From NCBI GenBank assembly GCA_037201625.1, contig JBBCGR010000004.1, positions 1,178,001 to 1,242,000 on the forward strand: a stretch of 64,000 bases of DNA, read 5' to 3'. Position numbers and translations under genes: made by a program. Source of the stretch: JAMXLO01 sp037201625 (GTDB lineage: Bacteria; Pseudomonadota; Alphaproteobacteria; Acetobacterales; Acetobacteraceae). The stretch's first letter is position 1. The number at the start of each line of letters is the position of its first letter. The notes beneath the pieces were generated by a model. It searched no databases. It was not told the origin of the DNA and saw only the letters and a program-made list of their open reading frames with translations. This document shows, in pieces, positions 1-8,544 of this stretch.

Positions 1-407
1 AGACAACCGAAACCAAGACTTTTCCCGTGACGCACACCGACGCCGAGTGGCGCAAGCTGCTGACGCCGATGCAGTACCGGGTGATGCGCGCGCACGGCAC
101 GGAGGCGCCGGGAAGCTGCGCGCTGCTGCAGGAGAAGCGGCCCGGCACCTTCGTCTGCGCCGGCTGCGGCCAGCGGCTGTTCGAATCGCGCCTGAAGTTC
201 GAGAGCGGCACCGGCTGGCCCAGCTTCAACGACCCGATCGAGGGCGCGGTGGAGACGACCACCGACCGCAGCCTCGGCATGGTGCGCACCGAGGTGCACT
301 GCGCCAATTGCGGCAGCCATCTCGGCCATGTCTTCCCGGATGGCCCGCCGCCTACCTACCAGCGCTACTGCATCAACGGCGTCGCGATGGACTTCACCCC
401 CGACTGA
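1..407 (+). CDS. msrB: Peptide-methionine (R)-S-oxide reductase MsrB (5' end outside window)
   Basis: Reduces methionine-R-sulfoxide in proteins, normally in the cytoplasm with thioredoxin as electron donor. The protein shows the full SelR/MsrB fold signature: two CxxC zinc pairs (CAGC and CANC), the GTGWPSF motif and the catalytic cysteine in RYCINGVAMDF near the C-terminus. A GTG at 27 opens a 126-residue frame, but the frame is open to the window edge and the codons before it (reading roughly TETKTFPV) look like the usual MsrB N-terminus, so the true start probably lies to the left of the window. Its partner activity, MsrA, is encoded separately at 5507 as an exported form. Family assignment is certain; only the start is open. 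Confidence 0.93.
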   Translation, partial: TTETKTFPVTHTDAEWRKLLTPMQYRVMRAHGTEAPGSCALLQEKRPGTFVCAGCGQRLFESRLKFESGTGWPSFNDPIEGAVETTTDRSLGMVRTEVHCANCGSHLGHVFPDGPPPTYQRYCINGVAMDFTPD

Positions 408-440
408 ACGCCGGGGATTTCTTCCCGTCAGGGTTTGCCC

Positions 441-1172
441 TCAGGGCGTCTCCTCGGTGAGCGCCTGGGTCTCGCGCATGATCTCGTCCAGCCGCCGCCC
501 GGGCTGGAAGGCCGCGAGACCCTCCGGGCGTGGCACGCCCGCCGGCATCCGCGGGCAGGTCTCCACCGCATCGATCACCTGGCGCACCGGGAACTTCGCC
601 GCGTAGATCGGCAGCGCGTAATCCTCCTCCTCGTCGCCCACGCCCTTGGAGCGGATCTTGCCCGACGCTTCCTCGATCGCCATGCCGATCACCGTCGTGG
701 CCTTCAGTTCCTGCACGGTGCTGGTGCGCAGCGTCGCCGCGCGGCCCGGATAGAACCGGTCGATCATGCGGTCGAGTGCGGCGGATTTCTCCTCCGGATC
801 GTCGATGATGTGCGCGGTGCCGAAGCACATCGCCGAGCGGTAGTCGACCGAGTGGTTGAAGCCGCAGCGCGCCAGCACGAGGCTGTCGAGATGCGTCACC
901 GTCAGGCAGACCGGCAGCCCGTCGCGCTGCGTGCGCAGCATCCGGCTGGCCGATGAGCCGTGCCAGTACAGATGGTCGCCCTCGCGCCAGAACGCGGTCG
1001 GCGTGCAGTAGGGCTGGCCGTCGATGACATAGGCGATGTGGCAGATCATCGCCGCGTCGAGGATCGGATAGATGCTCGCCCGGTCATAGCGCCCGCGTTC
1101 GTGCAGCCGGCGCAGACGGTTGCGCTCGGAGACGGGAAACCCGTCGCTGCCGGTGTCGATCGGTCTGGGCAT
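441..1172 (-). CDS. Pyridoxamine 5'-phosphate oxidase family flavin-binding protein
   Basis: A 243-residue split-barrel flavoprotein of the PNPOx-like / Pyridox_ox_2 type. Such proteins bind FMN (or F420/haem) and often act as nitroreductases or detoxifying oxidoreductases rather than true vitamin B6 oxidases; no substrate can be read from the sequence. The N-terminal half has the typical run SERNRLRRLHERGRYD, ILDAAMICHIAY and the barrel strand FWREGDHLYWHGS. I chose the ATG at 1172 because GAGG sits about nine bases upstream and the homologous sequence begins there; an ATG at 1232 would add 20 unconvincing residues. It ends convergently 34 bases from msrB and stands alone, upstream of nothing on its own strand. 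Confidence 0.85.
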   Translation of the reverse strand: MPRPIDTGSDGFPVSERNRLRRLHERGRYDRASIYPILDAAMICHIAYVIDGQPYCTPTAFWREGDHLYWHGSSASRMLRTQRDGLPVCLTVTHLDSLVLARCGFNHSVDYRSAMCFGTAHIIDDPEEKSAALDRMIDRFYPGRAATLRTSTVQELKATTVIGMAIEEASGKIRSKGVGDEEEDYALPIYAAKFPVRQVIDAVETCPRMPAGVPRPEGLAAFQPGRRLDEIMRETQALTEETP

Positions 1173-1349
1173 CAGGTGATCCTCGAAGTCAGGGTGGCAG
1201 GGGCCATATGCCACCAGGACACCTGGTTTCACGTAGAACCATTTCGGAACGGCACGCGCGTACCACTCGTGCCGCGCACCCGGCGCGCCCCCGCACCCTG
1301 CGCGCCGGCCGCGGCACCGGACTCTGCGGCGCGGCAGGGGCGGGCGGGA

Positions 1350-2204
1350 TCAGCCGCCGGCCAGGAACCTGGCGAACGCCTCGGCGTGGTCCGGATGCCA
1401 GCGCGACAGGGCGGGCCGGTTCTCGGTGATGTCCTGCGCCGCCCACAGGATCCGCCGCGCATCCACCTCCCGCGTCACCTCGTTGTCGGGGCACAGGATG
1501 TAGAACTCGCCGCGGCCCATGCCCTCGACCAGCAGGTCCACCACCTGCTCCGGCAGCCAGGCGCCGGCCGGCTTCTCGGTGCGGCCGCGGCTGGTCATGC
1601 CGGTGAAGGTGGAGCCGGGGATCAGCAGATGCGCGGTGATCCGCTGGCCCTCGGCGTTGCGCAGGCTGTGCGCCAGCGCCTCGGTCAGCACCTTCACCCC
1701 CGCCTTGCTGACGTTGTAGGCGGTGTCGCCGGGCGGGCAGGTGATGCCCTGCTTCGATCCGGTGTTGACGATGGCGCAGGGCGTGCCCTGCTCCAGCATC
1801 CGCGGCGTGAAGCTCTGCACGCCGTTGATGACGCCCCAGAGGTTCACCTCCAGCACGCGGCGCCAGCGGTTGATGTGCTCCCACGGGCCGCCGCCCGGGG
1901 AGGTGCCGGCGTTGTTCATCAGCACGCCGACCTCGCCGAAGCTGGCATAGGCGGTGTCGCGCAGCCGGACCACGTCCTCGATCCGGCTGACGTCGGTCGG
2001 CACCGCCAGCACCGTGTCGCTGCCGCCCGGCGCGAGGGCCGCGACCTCGGCCGCCGCCGGCTCCAGCGCCTGCGGCGACAGGTCGGCCAGGCACACGCGC
2101 AGCCCCATGGCGGCGAACCGCTTCGCCGCCGCGAGACCGATGCCGCTCGCCGCGCCGGTGATCACCGCGACACGGCCGGCGGCCAGCGCCGGATGCAGCG
2201 TCAT
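1350..2204 (-). CDS. Short-chain dehydrogenase/reductase (SDR)
   Basis: A 284-residue classical SDR using NAD(P)H. Visible motifs are the nucleotide-binding TGAASGIG (residues 17-24), NNAG, the catalytic serine in NTGSK and the YxxxK pair in YNVSK. It is longer at the C-terminus than the usual 250 residues; the extra region (after GEFYILCPDNEV) resembles SDRs that act on bulky alcohols or aldehydes. The start at 2204 overlaps the stop of the upstream aldehyde dehydrogenase by four bases (ATGA), so the two are translationally coupled. As the third gene of a dehydrogenase operon (5163 to 1350) it probably handles the alcohol/ketone partner of the aldehydes oxidised by its neighbours; the substrate is unknown. 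Confidence 0.9.
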   Translation of the reverse strand: MTLHPALAAGRVAVITGAASGIGLAAAKRFAAMGLRVCLADLSPQALEPAAAEVAALAPGGSDTVLAVPTDVSRIEDVVRLRDTAYASFGEVGVLMNNAGTSPGGGPWEHINRWRRVLEVNLWGVINGVQSFTPRMLEQGTPCAIVNTGSKQGITCPPGDTAYNVSKAGVKVLTEALAHSLRNAEGQRITAHLLIPGSTFTGMTSRGRTEKPAGAWLPEQVVDLLVEGMGRGEFYILCPDNEVTREVDARRILWAAQDITENRPALSRWHPDHAEAFARFLAGG

Positions 2205-3724
2205 GCCGGGTGGCCCGATACAACCCGGGCCGGCGTGTTCAGGTTCACCGTCACGTTCTTCCGCTGGGTGAAGCTGTCGAGCATCCCCTCGAGCGAGAAC
2301 TCGCGCCCGATGCCGCTCTGCTTGTAGCCGCCATAGGAATGCCCGGGCTGCTGGCCGAGCCCCTGGTTCACCTGCACCCAGCCGGATTCGATGGCATGCG
2401 CGGCGCGCAGCGCGGCACCGATCTCGTGCGTCCAGACATAGGCGGCGAGGCCGTAATGGCTGTCGTTCGCCATGCGGATCGCCTCGGCCTCGTCGCGCCA
2501 CGGGATCGCCACCAGCACCGGCCCGAAGATCTCCTCGCGCGCCAGGCGCCAGTCGTTCGACGTATCGGCGAACACCGTCGGGATCGCGAAATAGCCCTCG
2601 CTCAGCGGGCCTTCCGTCGGCGGCAGCCCGCCGAACACCAGGCGGGCGTCCTTGCGCTTCAGGCCTTCGTCGACATAGCCGCACACCTTGCGGAACTGCT
2701 TGTCGTTGATGATGGCGCCGATATCGGTCGCCTCGTCCAGCGGGTCTCCGAGCGCCAGCGCCTGCGTCCGGATGCGCAGCCGGTCGAGGAAGTCATCGAA
2801 GATGTCGGCGTGCAGGAACAGCCGCGAGCCAGCGGTGCAGGACTGGCTCTGCCGGGTGAAGCGCATGCCGGCGATCACGCCGTCCACCACCCAGTCCTCG
2901 TTGGCATCGGGATAGACGATCGACGGGCTCTTGCCGCCGAGTTCCAGCGAGACCGGCACGATCCGCTCGGCCGCGGCGCGCATGATGAGCTTGCCCACCT
3001 CGGTCGACCCGGTAAAGGACAGCTTGCGGATCGCCGGATGCAGCGCGAGCGGGCCGCCGCATTCCTCGCCGGTGCCGGTCAGCACATTCAGCACGCCGGC
3101 CGGCAGGAATTCCTGGCAGACCTCCGCCATCAGCAGCACGCCGAGCGGCGCATCCTCCGCCGCCTTCAGCACCAGCGTGTTGCCGGCACACAGCGCGGGC
3201 GCGATCTTCAGCGCGCCCAGCAGCACCGGGGCGTTCCACGGGATGATGGCGCCGACCACGCCCAGCGGTTCGCGCCGCGTGTAGCTCAGCACATGCTCGC
3301 CCAGCGGGATGGTCTCGCCCTTCAACTCGCCGGCGAGGCCGCCGAAATAGCGGAAGATGTCGGCCGACAGCCGTGCCTCGGGCCGCGCCTGGGTGCGCAG
3401 CGCGTTGCCGGTCTCGAGCGCGATGGTGCGCGCAAGCTCCTCGCCGCGCGCCTCCAGCGCCTCGGCGATGCGCAGCAGCAGCCGGCCGCGGTCGCGCGGG
3501 GCGACCTTGCTCCAGGTTGGGAAGGCGCGCGAGGCGGCGGCCACCGCGCGATCCACATCGGCGGCGTCGCCGCGCGGGATCGTCGCGATGGCCTGCCGCT
3601 TCGCCGGATTCTCCACCGCCAGCGTGCGGCCCGACGCGCTGTCCACCCAGGCGCCGTCGATCAGCATCGGCGCATGGCGCGGCGGCGACGCGGCCTGCGG
3701 ACGCGCCTGTTCGGTCACGGACAT
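2201..3724 (-). CDS. NAD(P)-dependent aldehyde dehydrogenase
   Basis: A 507-residue aldehyde dehydrogenase (ALDH superfamily) oxidising an aldehyde to the acid in the cytoplasm. The general-base glutamate lies in LELGGKSP and the nucleophile is Cys296 in SQSCTAGSR, so it should be active. Cofactor-binding landmarks IIPWNAPVLLG, KAAEDAP and FTGSTEVGK are present. I placed the start at the ATG at 3724, seven bases after a clear GGAGG, rather than at 3778, which would overlap the upstream gene. It starts 11 bases after the stop of a second aldehyde dehydrogenase and overlaps the following SDR by four bases, so all three form one operon. The substrate cannot be told; the pairing suggests degradation of a diol, amino alcohol or aromatic side chain. 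Confidence 0.92.
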   Translation of the reverse strand: MSVTEQARPQAASPPRHAPMLIDGAWVDSASGRTLAVENPAKRQAIATIPRGDAADVDRAVAAASRAFPTWSKVAPRDRGRLLLRIAEALEARGEELARTIALETGNALRTQARPEARLSADIFRYFGGLAGELKGETIPLGEHVLSYTRREPLGVVGAIIPWNAPVLLGALKIAPALCAGNTLVLKAAEDAPLGVLLMAEVCQEFLPAGVLNVLTGTGEECGGPLALHPAIRKLSFTGSTEVGKLIMRAAAERIVPVSLELGGKSPSIVYPDANEDWVVDGVIAGMRFTRQSQSCTAGSRLFLHADIFDDFLDRLRIRTQALALGDPLDEATDIGAIINDKQFRKVCGYVDEGLKRKDARLVFGGLPPTEGPLSEGYFAIPTVFADTSNDWRLAREEIFGPVLVAIPWRDEAEAIRMANDSHYGLAAYVWTHEIGAALRAAHAIESGWVQVNQGLGQQPGHSYGGYKQSGIGREFSLEGMLDSFTQRKNVTVNLNTPARVVSGHPA

Positions 3725-3735
3725 GGGGCAGCCTC

Positions 3736-5163
3736 CTACGCGGTCAGATGCGAGACGTTCTTCACCACGGTATAGCACTGCAGGCCTTCGATGCCGCCTT
3801 CACGGCCGATGCCGCTGTCCTTCACGCCGCCGAACGGCGTCTCGGCGCTGGAGGCCACGAAGTGGTTGATCGACAGGTTGCCGACCTCGACGCCCTCGGA
3901 CAGGCGGTCGACGTTGCGCGCCGAGTTGGTGAACGCATACGCGGCCAGGCCGTACGGCACCGAGTTCGCCTTCTCGATCGCCTCGTCGAGGCTGCGCACC
4001 CGGCTCAGCAGCGCCAGCGGGCCGAACGGCTCCTCCCGCATCGCACGCGCATCGTCGGGCACATCGGCCACCACCGTCAGCGGGAAGTAATAGCCGCGAT
4101 TGCCGATCCGCGTGCCGCCGGCGGTGATGCGCGCGCCCTTCGCCTTGGCATCGGCGATCAGCATCTCCATCGCCGCGATCCGCCGGTCGTTGGCCAGCGG
4201 CCCCATCTGGTTGGCCGGATCCAGCCCGTTGCCGACCTTGATCGAGGCCGCCTTCTCGGCGAAGGCATCGGCGAACCGGTCGTAGATCGCATCCTCGACG
4301 AAGAAGCGCGTGGGCGAGACGCAGACCTGGCCGGCATTGCGCGACTTGGCGACGGCCGAGGACACGGCGCTCGCCACGGGGTCGATGTCGTCGCACATGA
4401 TGACCGGCGCGTGGCCGCCGAGTTCCATGATCGCGGGCTTCATGTGCGCGCCGGCCAGGGCGGACAATTGCTTGCCCACCGGCACCGACCCGGTGAACGT
4501 CACCAGCCGCACCGAAGGCTGCGGGATCAGGTATTCCGAGATCTCCGACGGCTTGCCGAACACCAGGTTGAGCACGCCCGCGGGCAGGCCGGCATCGGCG
4601 AAGGCCTGCACGAGCTGCACCGCGCCGGCCGGGGTTTCCTCCGACGCCTTCAGGATGATCGAGCAGCCGGCCGACAGCGCGCCGCCCACCTTGCGGGCCG
4701 GCGAGGACATCGGGAAGTTCCACGGCGAGAAGCCCGCGACGACGCCGATCGGCTGGCGCAGCACGGAATGGCGCATGCCGGGCTCGCTCGGGATGATGCG
4801 GCCATAGACGCGGCGGCCCTCCTGCGCGTCCCACTCGATGATTTCGCAGCCGCGCACGATCTCCAGGCGGGACTGCGCGATCGGCTTGCCCTGTTCCAGC
4901 GTCATCGCCGTCGCCAGCTCCTCGACGCGCTCGCGCATGATCTGCACGGCCCGCAGGATGATCTCGGCGCGCCTGGCCGGCGCGGTGCGCGACCAGAGCC
5001 TGAAGCCGGTCCCGGCCGCCGCCAGGGCATCGTCGAGGTCGCTGCGTGTGGCGTGCGGCACGATCCCGAGGACGCTCTCGTCGGCCGGGTTGATCACGGG
5101 CTGGCCGTCGGCCTGACGCCACTCGCCGCCGATGTACAGCTTGAGGTCGGGATAGCCGGGCAT
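3736..5163 (-). CDS. NAD-dependent succinate-semialdehyde/aldehyde dehydrogenase family protein
   Basis: First gene of the minus-strand dehydrogenase operon. The 475-residue product is an ALDH closest in feel to the succinate-semialdehyde dehydrogenase (GabD-like) group: FSPWNFPMSSPARKVGGAL, KASEETPAGA, FTGSVPVGKQ, MELGGHAP (base) and the nucleophile Cys281 in AGQVCVSPTRF. The ATG at 5163 has AGGAG nine bases upstream. A perfect inverted repeat (ATATCC-TTCT-GGATAT, 5185-5200) sits just upstream and could be the operator of the operon. It is clearly a paralogue and not a recent copy of the downstream ALDH. Succinate semialdehyde is a guess from family resemblance; sequence supports only an active ALDH. 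Confidence 0.9.
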   Translation of the reverse strand: MPGYPDLKLYIGGEWRQADGQPVINPADESVLGIVPHATRSDLDDALAAAGTGFRLWSRTAPARRAEIILRAVQIMRERVEELATAMTLEQGKPIAQSRLEIVRGCEIIEWDAQEGRRVYGRIIPSEPGMRHSVLRQPIGVVAGFSPWNFPMSSPARKVGGALSAGCSIILKASEETPAGAVQLVQAFADAGLPAGVLNLVFGKPSEISEYLIPQPSVRLVTFTGSVPVGKQLSALAGAHMKPAIMELGGHAPVIMCDDIDPVASAVSSAVAKSRNAGQVCVSPTRFFVEDAIYDRFADAFAEKAASIKVGNGLDPANQMGPLANDRRIAAMEMLIADAKAKGARITAGGTRIGNRGYYFPLTVVADVPDDARAMREEPFGPLALLSRVRSLDEAIEKANSVPYGLAAYAFTNSARNVDRLSEGVEVGNLSINHFVASSAETPFGGVKDSGIGREGGIEGLQCYTVVKNVSHLTA

Positions 5164-5184
5164 AGGGGAACGCTCCTGTTCGTA

Positions 5185-5200
5185 ATATCCTTCTGGATAT
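5185..5200. promoter_or_regulatory. Perfect 6-bp-arm inverted repeat upstream of dehydrogenase operon
   Basis: ATATCC-TTCT-GGATAT is a perfect palindrome in otherwise GC-rich DNA, 22 to 37 bases upstream of the start codon of the first aldehyde dehydrogenase. Position and AT content suit an operator bound by a dimeric repressor, but no regulator gene is adjacent and the binding protein is unknown. Confidence 0.35.
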
Positions 5201-5278
5201 AGCGCGCAGGCTAGCCGGGCCTCGTCAAGACGCGGGTGGCGCCCGGCCGGCACCGGGGCGGCACCCTCCTCCGGCAGC

Positions 5279-5355
5279 ATGACGGCCAGGGCAGGTGGCC
5301 AGGGCGGCCAGGGCGGGCGGCCAGGGCGGGCGGCCAGGGCAGGTGGCCAGCGCAG
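5279..5355. repeat. GC-rich short tandem repeat (GGCCAGGGCGGGC-like units)
   Basis: A run of imperfect units built on GGCCAGGGC(A/G)GG occupies the spacer between the divergent dehydrogenase operon and msrA. Units vary in length (about 9 to 17 bases). It encodes nothing convincing on either strand and could vary in copy number. Confidence 0.6.
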
Positions 5356-5506
5356 GCTGCCGGGGCCGGGCCGTTTCCGCGCGATGACGGCTACCGGAAA
5401 CCGTCCGCGTCGCCATATGCGATACCCTGGCACCCCGCGCCGCCGTCCGGCAGGGTCGCGCCGGTGGCGCCCGGCCACGACAGTGCCGGCACGGAGGACA
5501 GAACGC

Positions 5507-6211
5507 ATGAGGATCAGAGTATTGCTGCCGGTCGGCCTGGTGCTGGCGGCGGCGGTCGGCCTGTTCATGGCGCGCCCGCACGCGGAGCAGGCGCGCGCCG
5601 TGCCGCCGCCTGCGATCGACGAGCCCGCCGGCCACGACGCGACCGAGGTCGCCGTGCTGGCGGGCGGCTGCTTCTGGGGCGTCCAGGCGGTGTTCCAGCA
5701 CGTCGACGGCGTGCGCAATGCGGTGTCGGGTTACGCCGGCGGCGACCAGCGCACTGCGCAGTACTCCTCGGTCGGCACCGGCATCACCGGGCACGCGGAG
5801 GCGGTGCGCGTCAGCTTCGACCCGCGCCGCATCAGCTACGGCCGCATCCTGCAGATCTACTTCTCGGTCGCGCACGATCCGACGCAGCTCAACCGGCAGG
5901 GGCCGGATTCCGGCACGCAGTACCGCTCGACCATCTTCCCGGTCAGCGCGCAGCAGGCGGCGACGGCGAAGGCGTATATCGCCCAGCTCGACCAGGCCGG
6001 GGTGTTTCCCGCTGCGATCGCCACCACGATCGAGCCGGGCCGCCCATTCTTCCCGGCGGAGGCCTATCACCAGGATTATCTGGTACAGCATCCTAACAAT
6101 CCGTATATCGTCTACAACGACCTGCCGAAGATCGAGGCGCTGCGGCAGGCCTTTCCGACCCTGTATCGCGCGGACCCGGTGCTGGTGGCCGCCGCCGGCC
6201 TGTCGAACTGA
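5507..6211 (+). CDS. msrA: Peptide-methionine (S)-S-oxide reductase MsrA, exported/membrane-anchored
   Basis: Repairs methionine-S-sulfoxide. The catalytic motif GGCFWG (Cys55) and the flanking YAGG, GHAEAV and ISYGRILQIYF regions are standard MsrA. The 234-residue protein has an N-terminal hydrophobic segment (about residues 4-21, LLPVGLVLAAAVGLFMA) that acts as a signal or anchor, so it should work in the periplasm, unlike the cytosolic MsrB at the window start. No extra cysteines follow the catalytic one near the C-terminus, so regeneration would use a one-cysteine mechanism or an external partner. The start at 5507 has GGAGG ten bases upstream; longer in-frame starts run into the GC-repeat. 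Followed 44 bases later by a lipoprotein gene. Confidence 0.93.
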   Translation: MRIRVLLPVGLVLAAAVGLFMARPHAEQARAVPPPAIDEPAGHDATEVAVLAGGCFWGVQAVFQHVDGVRNAVSGYAGGDQRTAQYSSVGTGITGHAEAVRVSFDPRRISYGRILQIYFSVAHDPTQLNRQGPDSGTQYRSTIFPVSAQQAATAKAYIAQLDQAGVFPAAIATTIEPGRPFFPAEAYHQDYLVQHPNNPYIVYNDLPKIEALRQAFPTLYRADPVLVAAAGLSN

Positions 6212-6255
6212 CGGCCCGTGATGGTATAGGACGGCAGGATCGAGGAGTGCGTTCC

Positions 6256-6606
6256 ATGCGCCGCGCCGTTCTGTTCGTGCTGGCCGGACTGGCGGCCGGC
6301 TGCACCAACCAGCTTGCCGCGAGGCAGGCCTATCTCAGCCGCTTCGTCGGCCAGCCGGAGGTCGCGCTGGTGCAGCAGATGGGCGTGCCGACGCGCAGCT
6401 ATGAGACCGGCGGGCTGAAATACCTGGCCTATGACGAGCACCGGGTGGACATCATCCCGGCGTTCCCGACCTACAGCCCGTTCTTCACCGGCTGGTACGG
6501 CGGCGGCTTCCCGCCCCAGGTGATCGACCTGCAATGCGAGACGACGTTCGAGGTCGGCGCCGGCACCGTGCGGTCGTTCACGCTGCGCGGCAACGCCTGC
6601 GGCTGA
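6256..6606 (+). CDS. Small lipoprotein of unknown function
   Basis: A 116-residue secreted protein with a lipobox (LAGLAAGC, Cys17), so it is probably lipidated and anchored in the outer membrane or periplasmic face. The mature part has no domain I recognise; it contains GVPTRSYETGGLKYLAYDE and an aromatic/glycine segment (FFTGWYGGGF) reminiscent of small SmpA/BamE-like outer-membrane lipoproteins, where a conserved G-x-P-x-x-x...YL-Y pattern recurs. The ATG at 6256 follows GAGGAG by eight bases and is preferred to the GTG at 6247. It lies just downstream of msrA on the same strand and may be co-transcribed. Confidence 0.75.
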   Translation: MRRAVLFVLAGLAAGCTNQLAARQAYLSRFVGQPEVALVQQMGVPTRSYETGGLKYLAYDEHRVDIIPAFPTYSPFFTGWYGGGFPPQVIDLQCETTFEVGAGTVRSFTLRGNACG

Positions 6607-6694
6607 GGCGCCGCATCCTGTAGGCTGCGCGGTTCGCAAGGTCTCTGTGGCGTCGTTGCCACGGAGACCTGAATCGCCCTTCGCGCGCCCTGCA

Positions 6695-6708
6695 TTGATC
6701 TGGATCAA
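6695..6708. promoter_or_regulatory. FNR/CRP-family box (TTGATCTGGATCAA) upstream of ompW
   Basis: The site TTGATCTGGATCAA matches the FNR/FixK consensus TTGAT-N4-ATCAA perfectly. Its centre is about 75 bases before the ompW start codon. If FNR acts as a class II activator (centre at -41.5) transcription would begin near 6743. ompW is a known FNR target in enteric bacteria, so oxygen-dependent control here is likely. A 12-bp palindrome CCACCGCGGTGG follows at 6720-6731. Confidence 0.75.
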
Positions 6709-6776
6709 AGCCACGCAGCCCACCGCGGTGGTTCTGTCGGTGTGCCGCAAATCTTGTGCGGCCGACAGGAGTGGCC

Positions 6777-7445
6777 ATGAAGCCGATCATCCTCGCGCTG
6801 TGCGCTGCCGGTGCCATCGCCAGTGCCTCCGCCGCCCGTGCGCAGCAGAGCCCATTCGACCTGAGTGCGCCGCCGGTGGGGAAGGAAGCCGGCACGTTCA
6901 TGGTACGGCTGCGCGCCATCGGCGTGATCCCGCTCGATTCATCCAGCTCGATCTCGGTGATCGGCGGTCGCGTGCACGCCACGGCACAGGCGGCACCGGA
7001 ACTGGATTTCTCCTACTTCCTCACGGACAATATTGCCTTCGAACTGATCGCCGCGACGACGCGGCACAGCGTGTCGGCATCGGACACGGCGGCCGGCCAT
7101 GTCGACGTCGGCAGCGTGTGGGCGCTGCCGCCGACGCTGACCGTGCAGTACCATTTCTTCCCGCATGAGCGGTTCAGCCCGTATATCGGCGCGGGGCTGA
7201 ACGCGACGTTCTTCTATGGCGCACATGCGGCGGGCGCGCCGGTGACGCAGGTGGCGTTCAGCAACAATGTCGGCGCCGCGATCCAGGCCGGGTTCGACTA
7301 CAACATCGGCGGCCACTGGTTCGCCAATGTCGACGTGAAGCAGATCTTCCTGAACACGACGGCCAGCATCAATGGCGGTGCGATCAAGGCGAAGACGGCG
7401 CTGAACCCGCTCGTGGTCGGCACCGGCATCGGCTACCGGTTCTGA
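6777..7445 (+). CDS. ompW: OmpW family outer-membrane beta-barrel protein
   Basis: An eight-stranded outer-membrane barrel thought to carry small hydrophobic compounds. The 222-residue precursor has a signal peptide (KPIILALCAAGAIASASAARAQ, cleavage after ARA). OmpW landmarks are visible: the GTFMVRLRAIGVIPLDSS start of strand 1, PELDFSYFLTDNIAFELIAAT, the GSVWALPPTLTVQYHF segment and PYIGAGLNATFF, and the C-terminal aromatic residue in GIGYRF expected of outer-membrane proteins. AGGAG lies five bases before the ATG at 6777. A perfect FNR box upstream (6695-6708) suggests induction at low oxygen. Ends convergently, three bases from pdxJ. Confidence 0.93.
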   Translation: MKPIILALCAAGAIASASAARAQQSPFDLSAPPVGKEAGTFMVRLRAIGVIPLDSSSSISVIGGRVHATAQAAPELDFSYFLTDNIAFELIAATTRHSVSASDTAAGHVDVGSVWALPPTLTVQYHFFPHERFSPYIGAGLNATFFYGAHAAGAPVTQVAFSNNVGAAIQAGFDYNIGGHWFANVDVKQIFLNTTASINGGAIKAKTALNPLVVGTGIGYRF

Positions 7446-7448
7446 TCG

Positions 7449-8192
7449 TCATGCCGTCCCGGCGAGCGCCTTCGCATAGGCGCTGACCGCGGCGGCGAAG
7501 CCCATCACCAGCGCGTCCGCGGTCAACTCGTGCCCGATCGAGGCCTCGGCAAGGTTCGGCATGGCCGCGACCAGCGGCGGCAGGTTCTGCAGGTTCAGGT
7601 CGTGGCCGGCATTGACGACCAGCCCGCGCTCGGCCGCCGCGCGCGCGGTCGCCGCGCAGGCCTCGAGCCACCTGTCCTGCGTGCCGTCGCGAAACGCCGC
7701 GGCATAGGAGCCGGTGTAGATCTCGACGCCGTCCGCGCCCGACGGCGCGATGCGCTCCAGCACCGACGGGTCCGGATCGATGAACAGGATCACCCGCGCG
7801 CCCAGCGCCTTCAACGCCGCGATGGCCGGGCGGACCAGTGCCATCTGTTCGGCGTGCAGCTTGAAGCCTTCCTCCGAGGTGAACGCATCCGGCGCGTCCG
7901 GCACCAGCGTGCACTGCTCAGCCCGCACCTCGGCCGCGATCGCCAGCAGGCGCGCATCCGGATAGCCCTCGATGTTCAGCTCCACCCGCGGGCGCCACGC
8001 GGCGATCGCATCGGCCAGCATGGGCACGTCGGAGCGGCGGATATGGCGCTCGTCCGGCCGCGGATGCACGGTGATGCCCCGCGCGCCGGCATCGACCGCC
8101 ATGCGCGCGAAGCTGCGCAGGTCGGGCACGCCGGTGCGGCGCGAGTTGCGCAGCAAGGCGATCTTGTTGAGGTTGACGCTGAGCCGGGCCAT
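7449..8192 (-). CDS. pdxJ: Pyridoxine 5'-phosphate synthase PdxJ
   Basis: Condenses 1-deoxy-D-xylulose 5-phosphate with 3-amino-2-oxopropyl phosphate to give pyridoxine 5'-phosphate, the last step of the DXP-dependent vitamin B6 route. The 247 residues are typical: LSVNLNKIALLRNSR at the N-terminus, the ITVHPRPDERHI motif, ELNIEGYP, CTLVPDAP, VEIYTGSYA and the C-terminal VNAGHDLNLQN and SIGHELTADAL segments. The start at 8192 lacks a strong ribosome site. A PdxA-type gene lies 15 kb away (23227), so the pathway is not clustered here. Confidence 0.95.
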   Translation of the reverse strand: MARLSVNLNKIALLRNSRRTGVPDLRSFARMAVDAGARGITVHPRPDERHIRRSDVPMLADAIAAWRPRVELNIEGYPDARLLAIAAEVRAEQCTLVPDAPDAFTSEEGFKLHAEQMALVRPAIAALKALGARVILFIDPDPSVLERIAPSGADGVEIYTGSYAAAFRDGTQDRWLEACAATARAAAERGLVVNAGHDLNLQNLPPLVAAMPNLAEASIGHELTADALVMGFAAAVSAYAKALAGTA

Positions 8193-8544
8193 TGTTCAGA
8201 ACGCCACGAATACGAACCGGCACATGCTAGCATCCCCCGCAAGGACGGGGAACCACGCAGCGCCGTCCGTTGCGGTCCACGCGCCGTCCCGCGCGTGCGG
8301 CGATAGCCCGGTGACGGCCCCGCGCGCGGAGATGGCGCGGTGACGGCCAAGTGCGAGGACGCCCCGCTGCGGTGGACGACCATGACCGCACGACCCGCGG
8401 CGTCAGCCGCGCCAACCACGCCAGCGTGACCGCCTGCCATATTCCGGACACCCACGCGCCGTGGAAACATCGACCAGGGAGACTTCGTTCGCCACCCGGT
8501 TGTCCGTTCGATCAAGCCAGAGGCGTCACAGGGACCGGCCGCAG
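8193..8544. other. Intergenic spacer between pdxJ and hybrid kinase
   Basis: About 350 bases between divergent genes, expected to hold both promoters. I see no convincing reading frame, RNA gene or repeat; the GTG at 8461 in frame with the kinase is a possible earlier start but adds only 28 low-complexity, unconserved-looking residues. Confidence 0.5.

Noticed and set aside
1350..2684. 444-residue frame for the SDR gene
   Set aside because: The first 160 residues are antisense-like read-through of the aldehyde dehydrogenase in another frame; homology and the ATGA overlap place the start at 2204.
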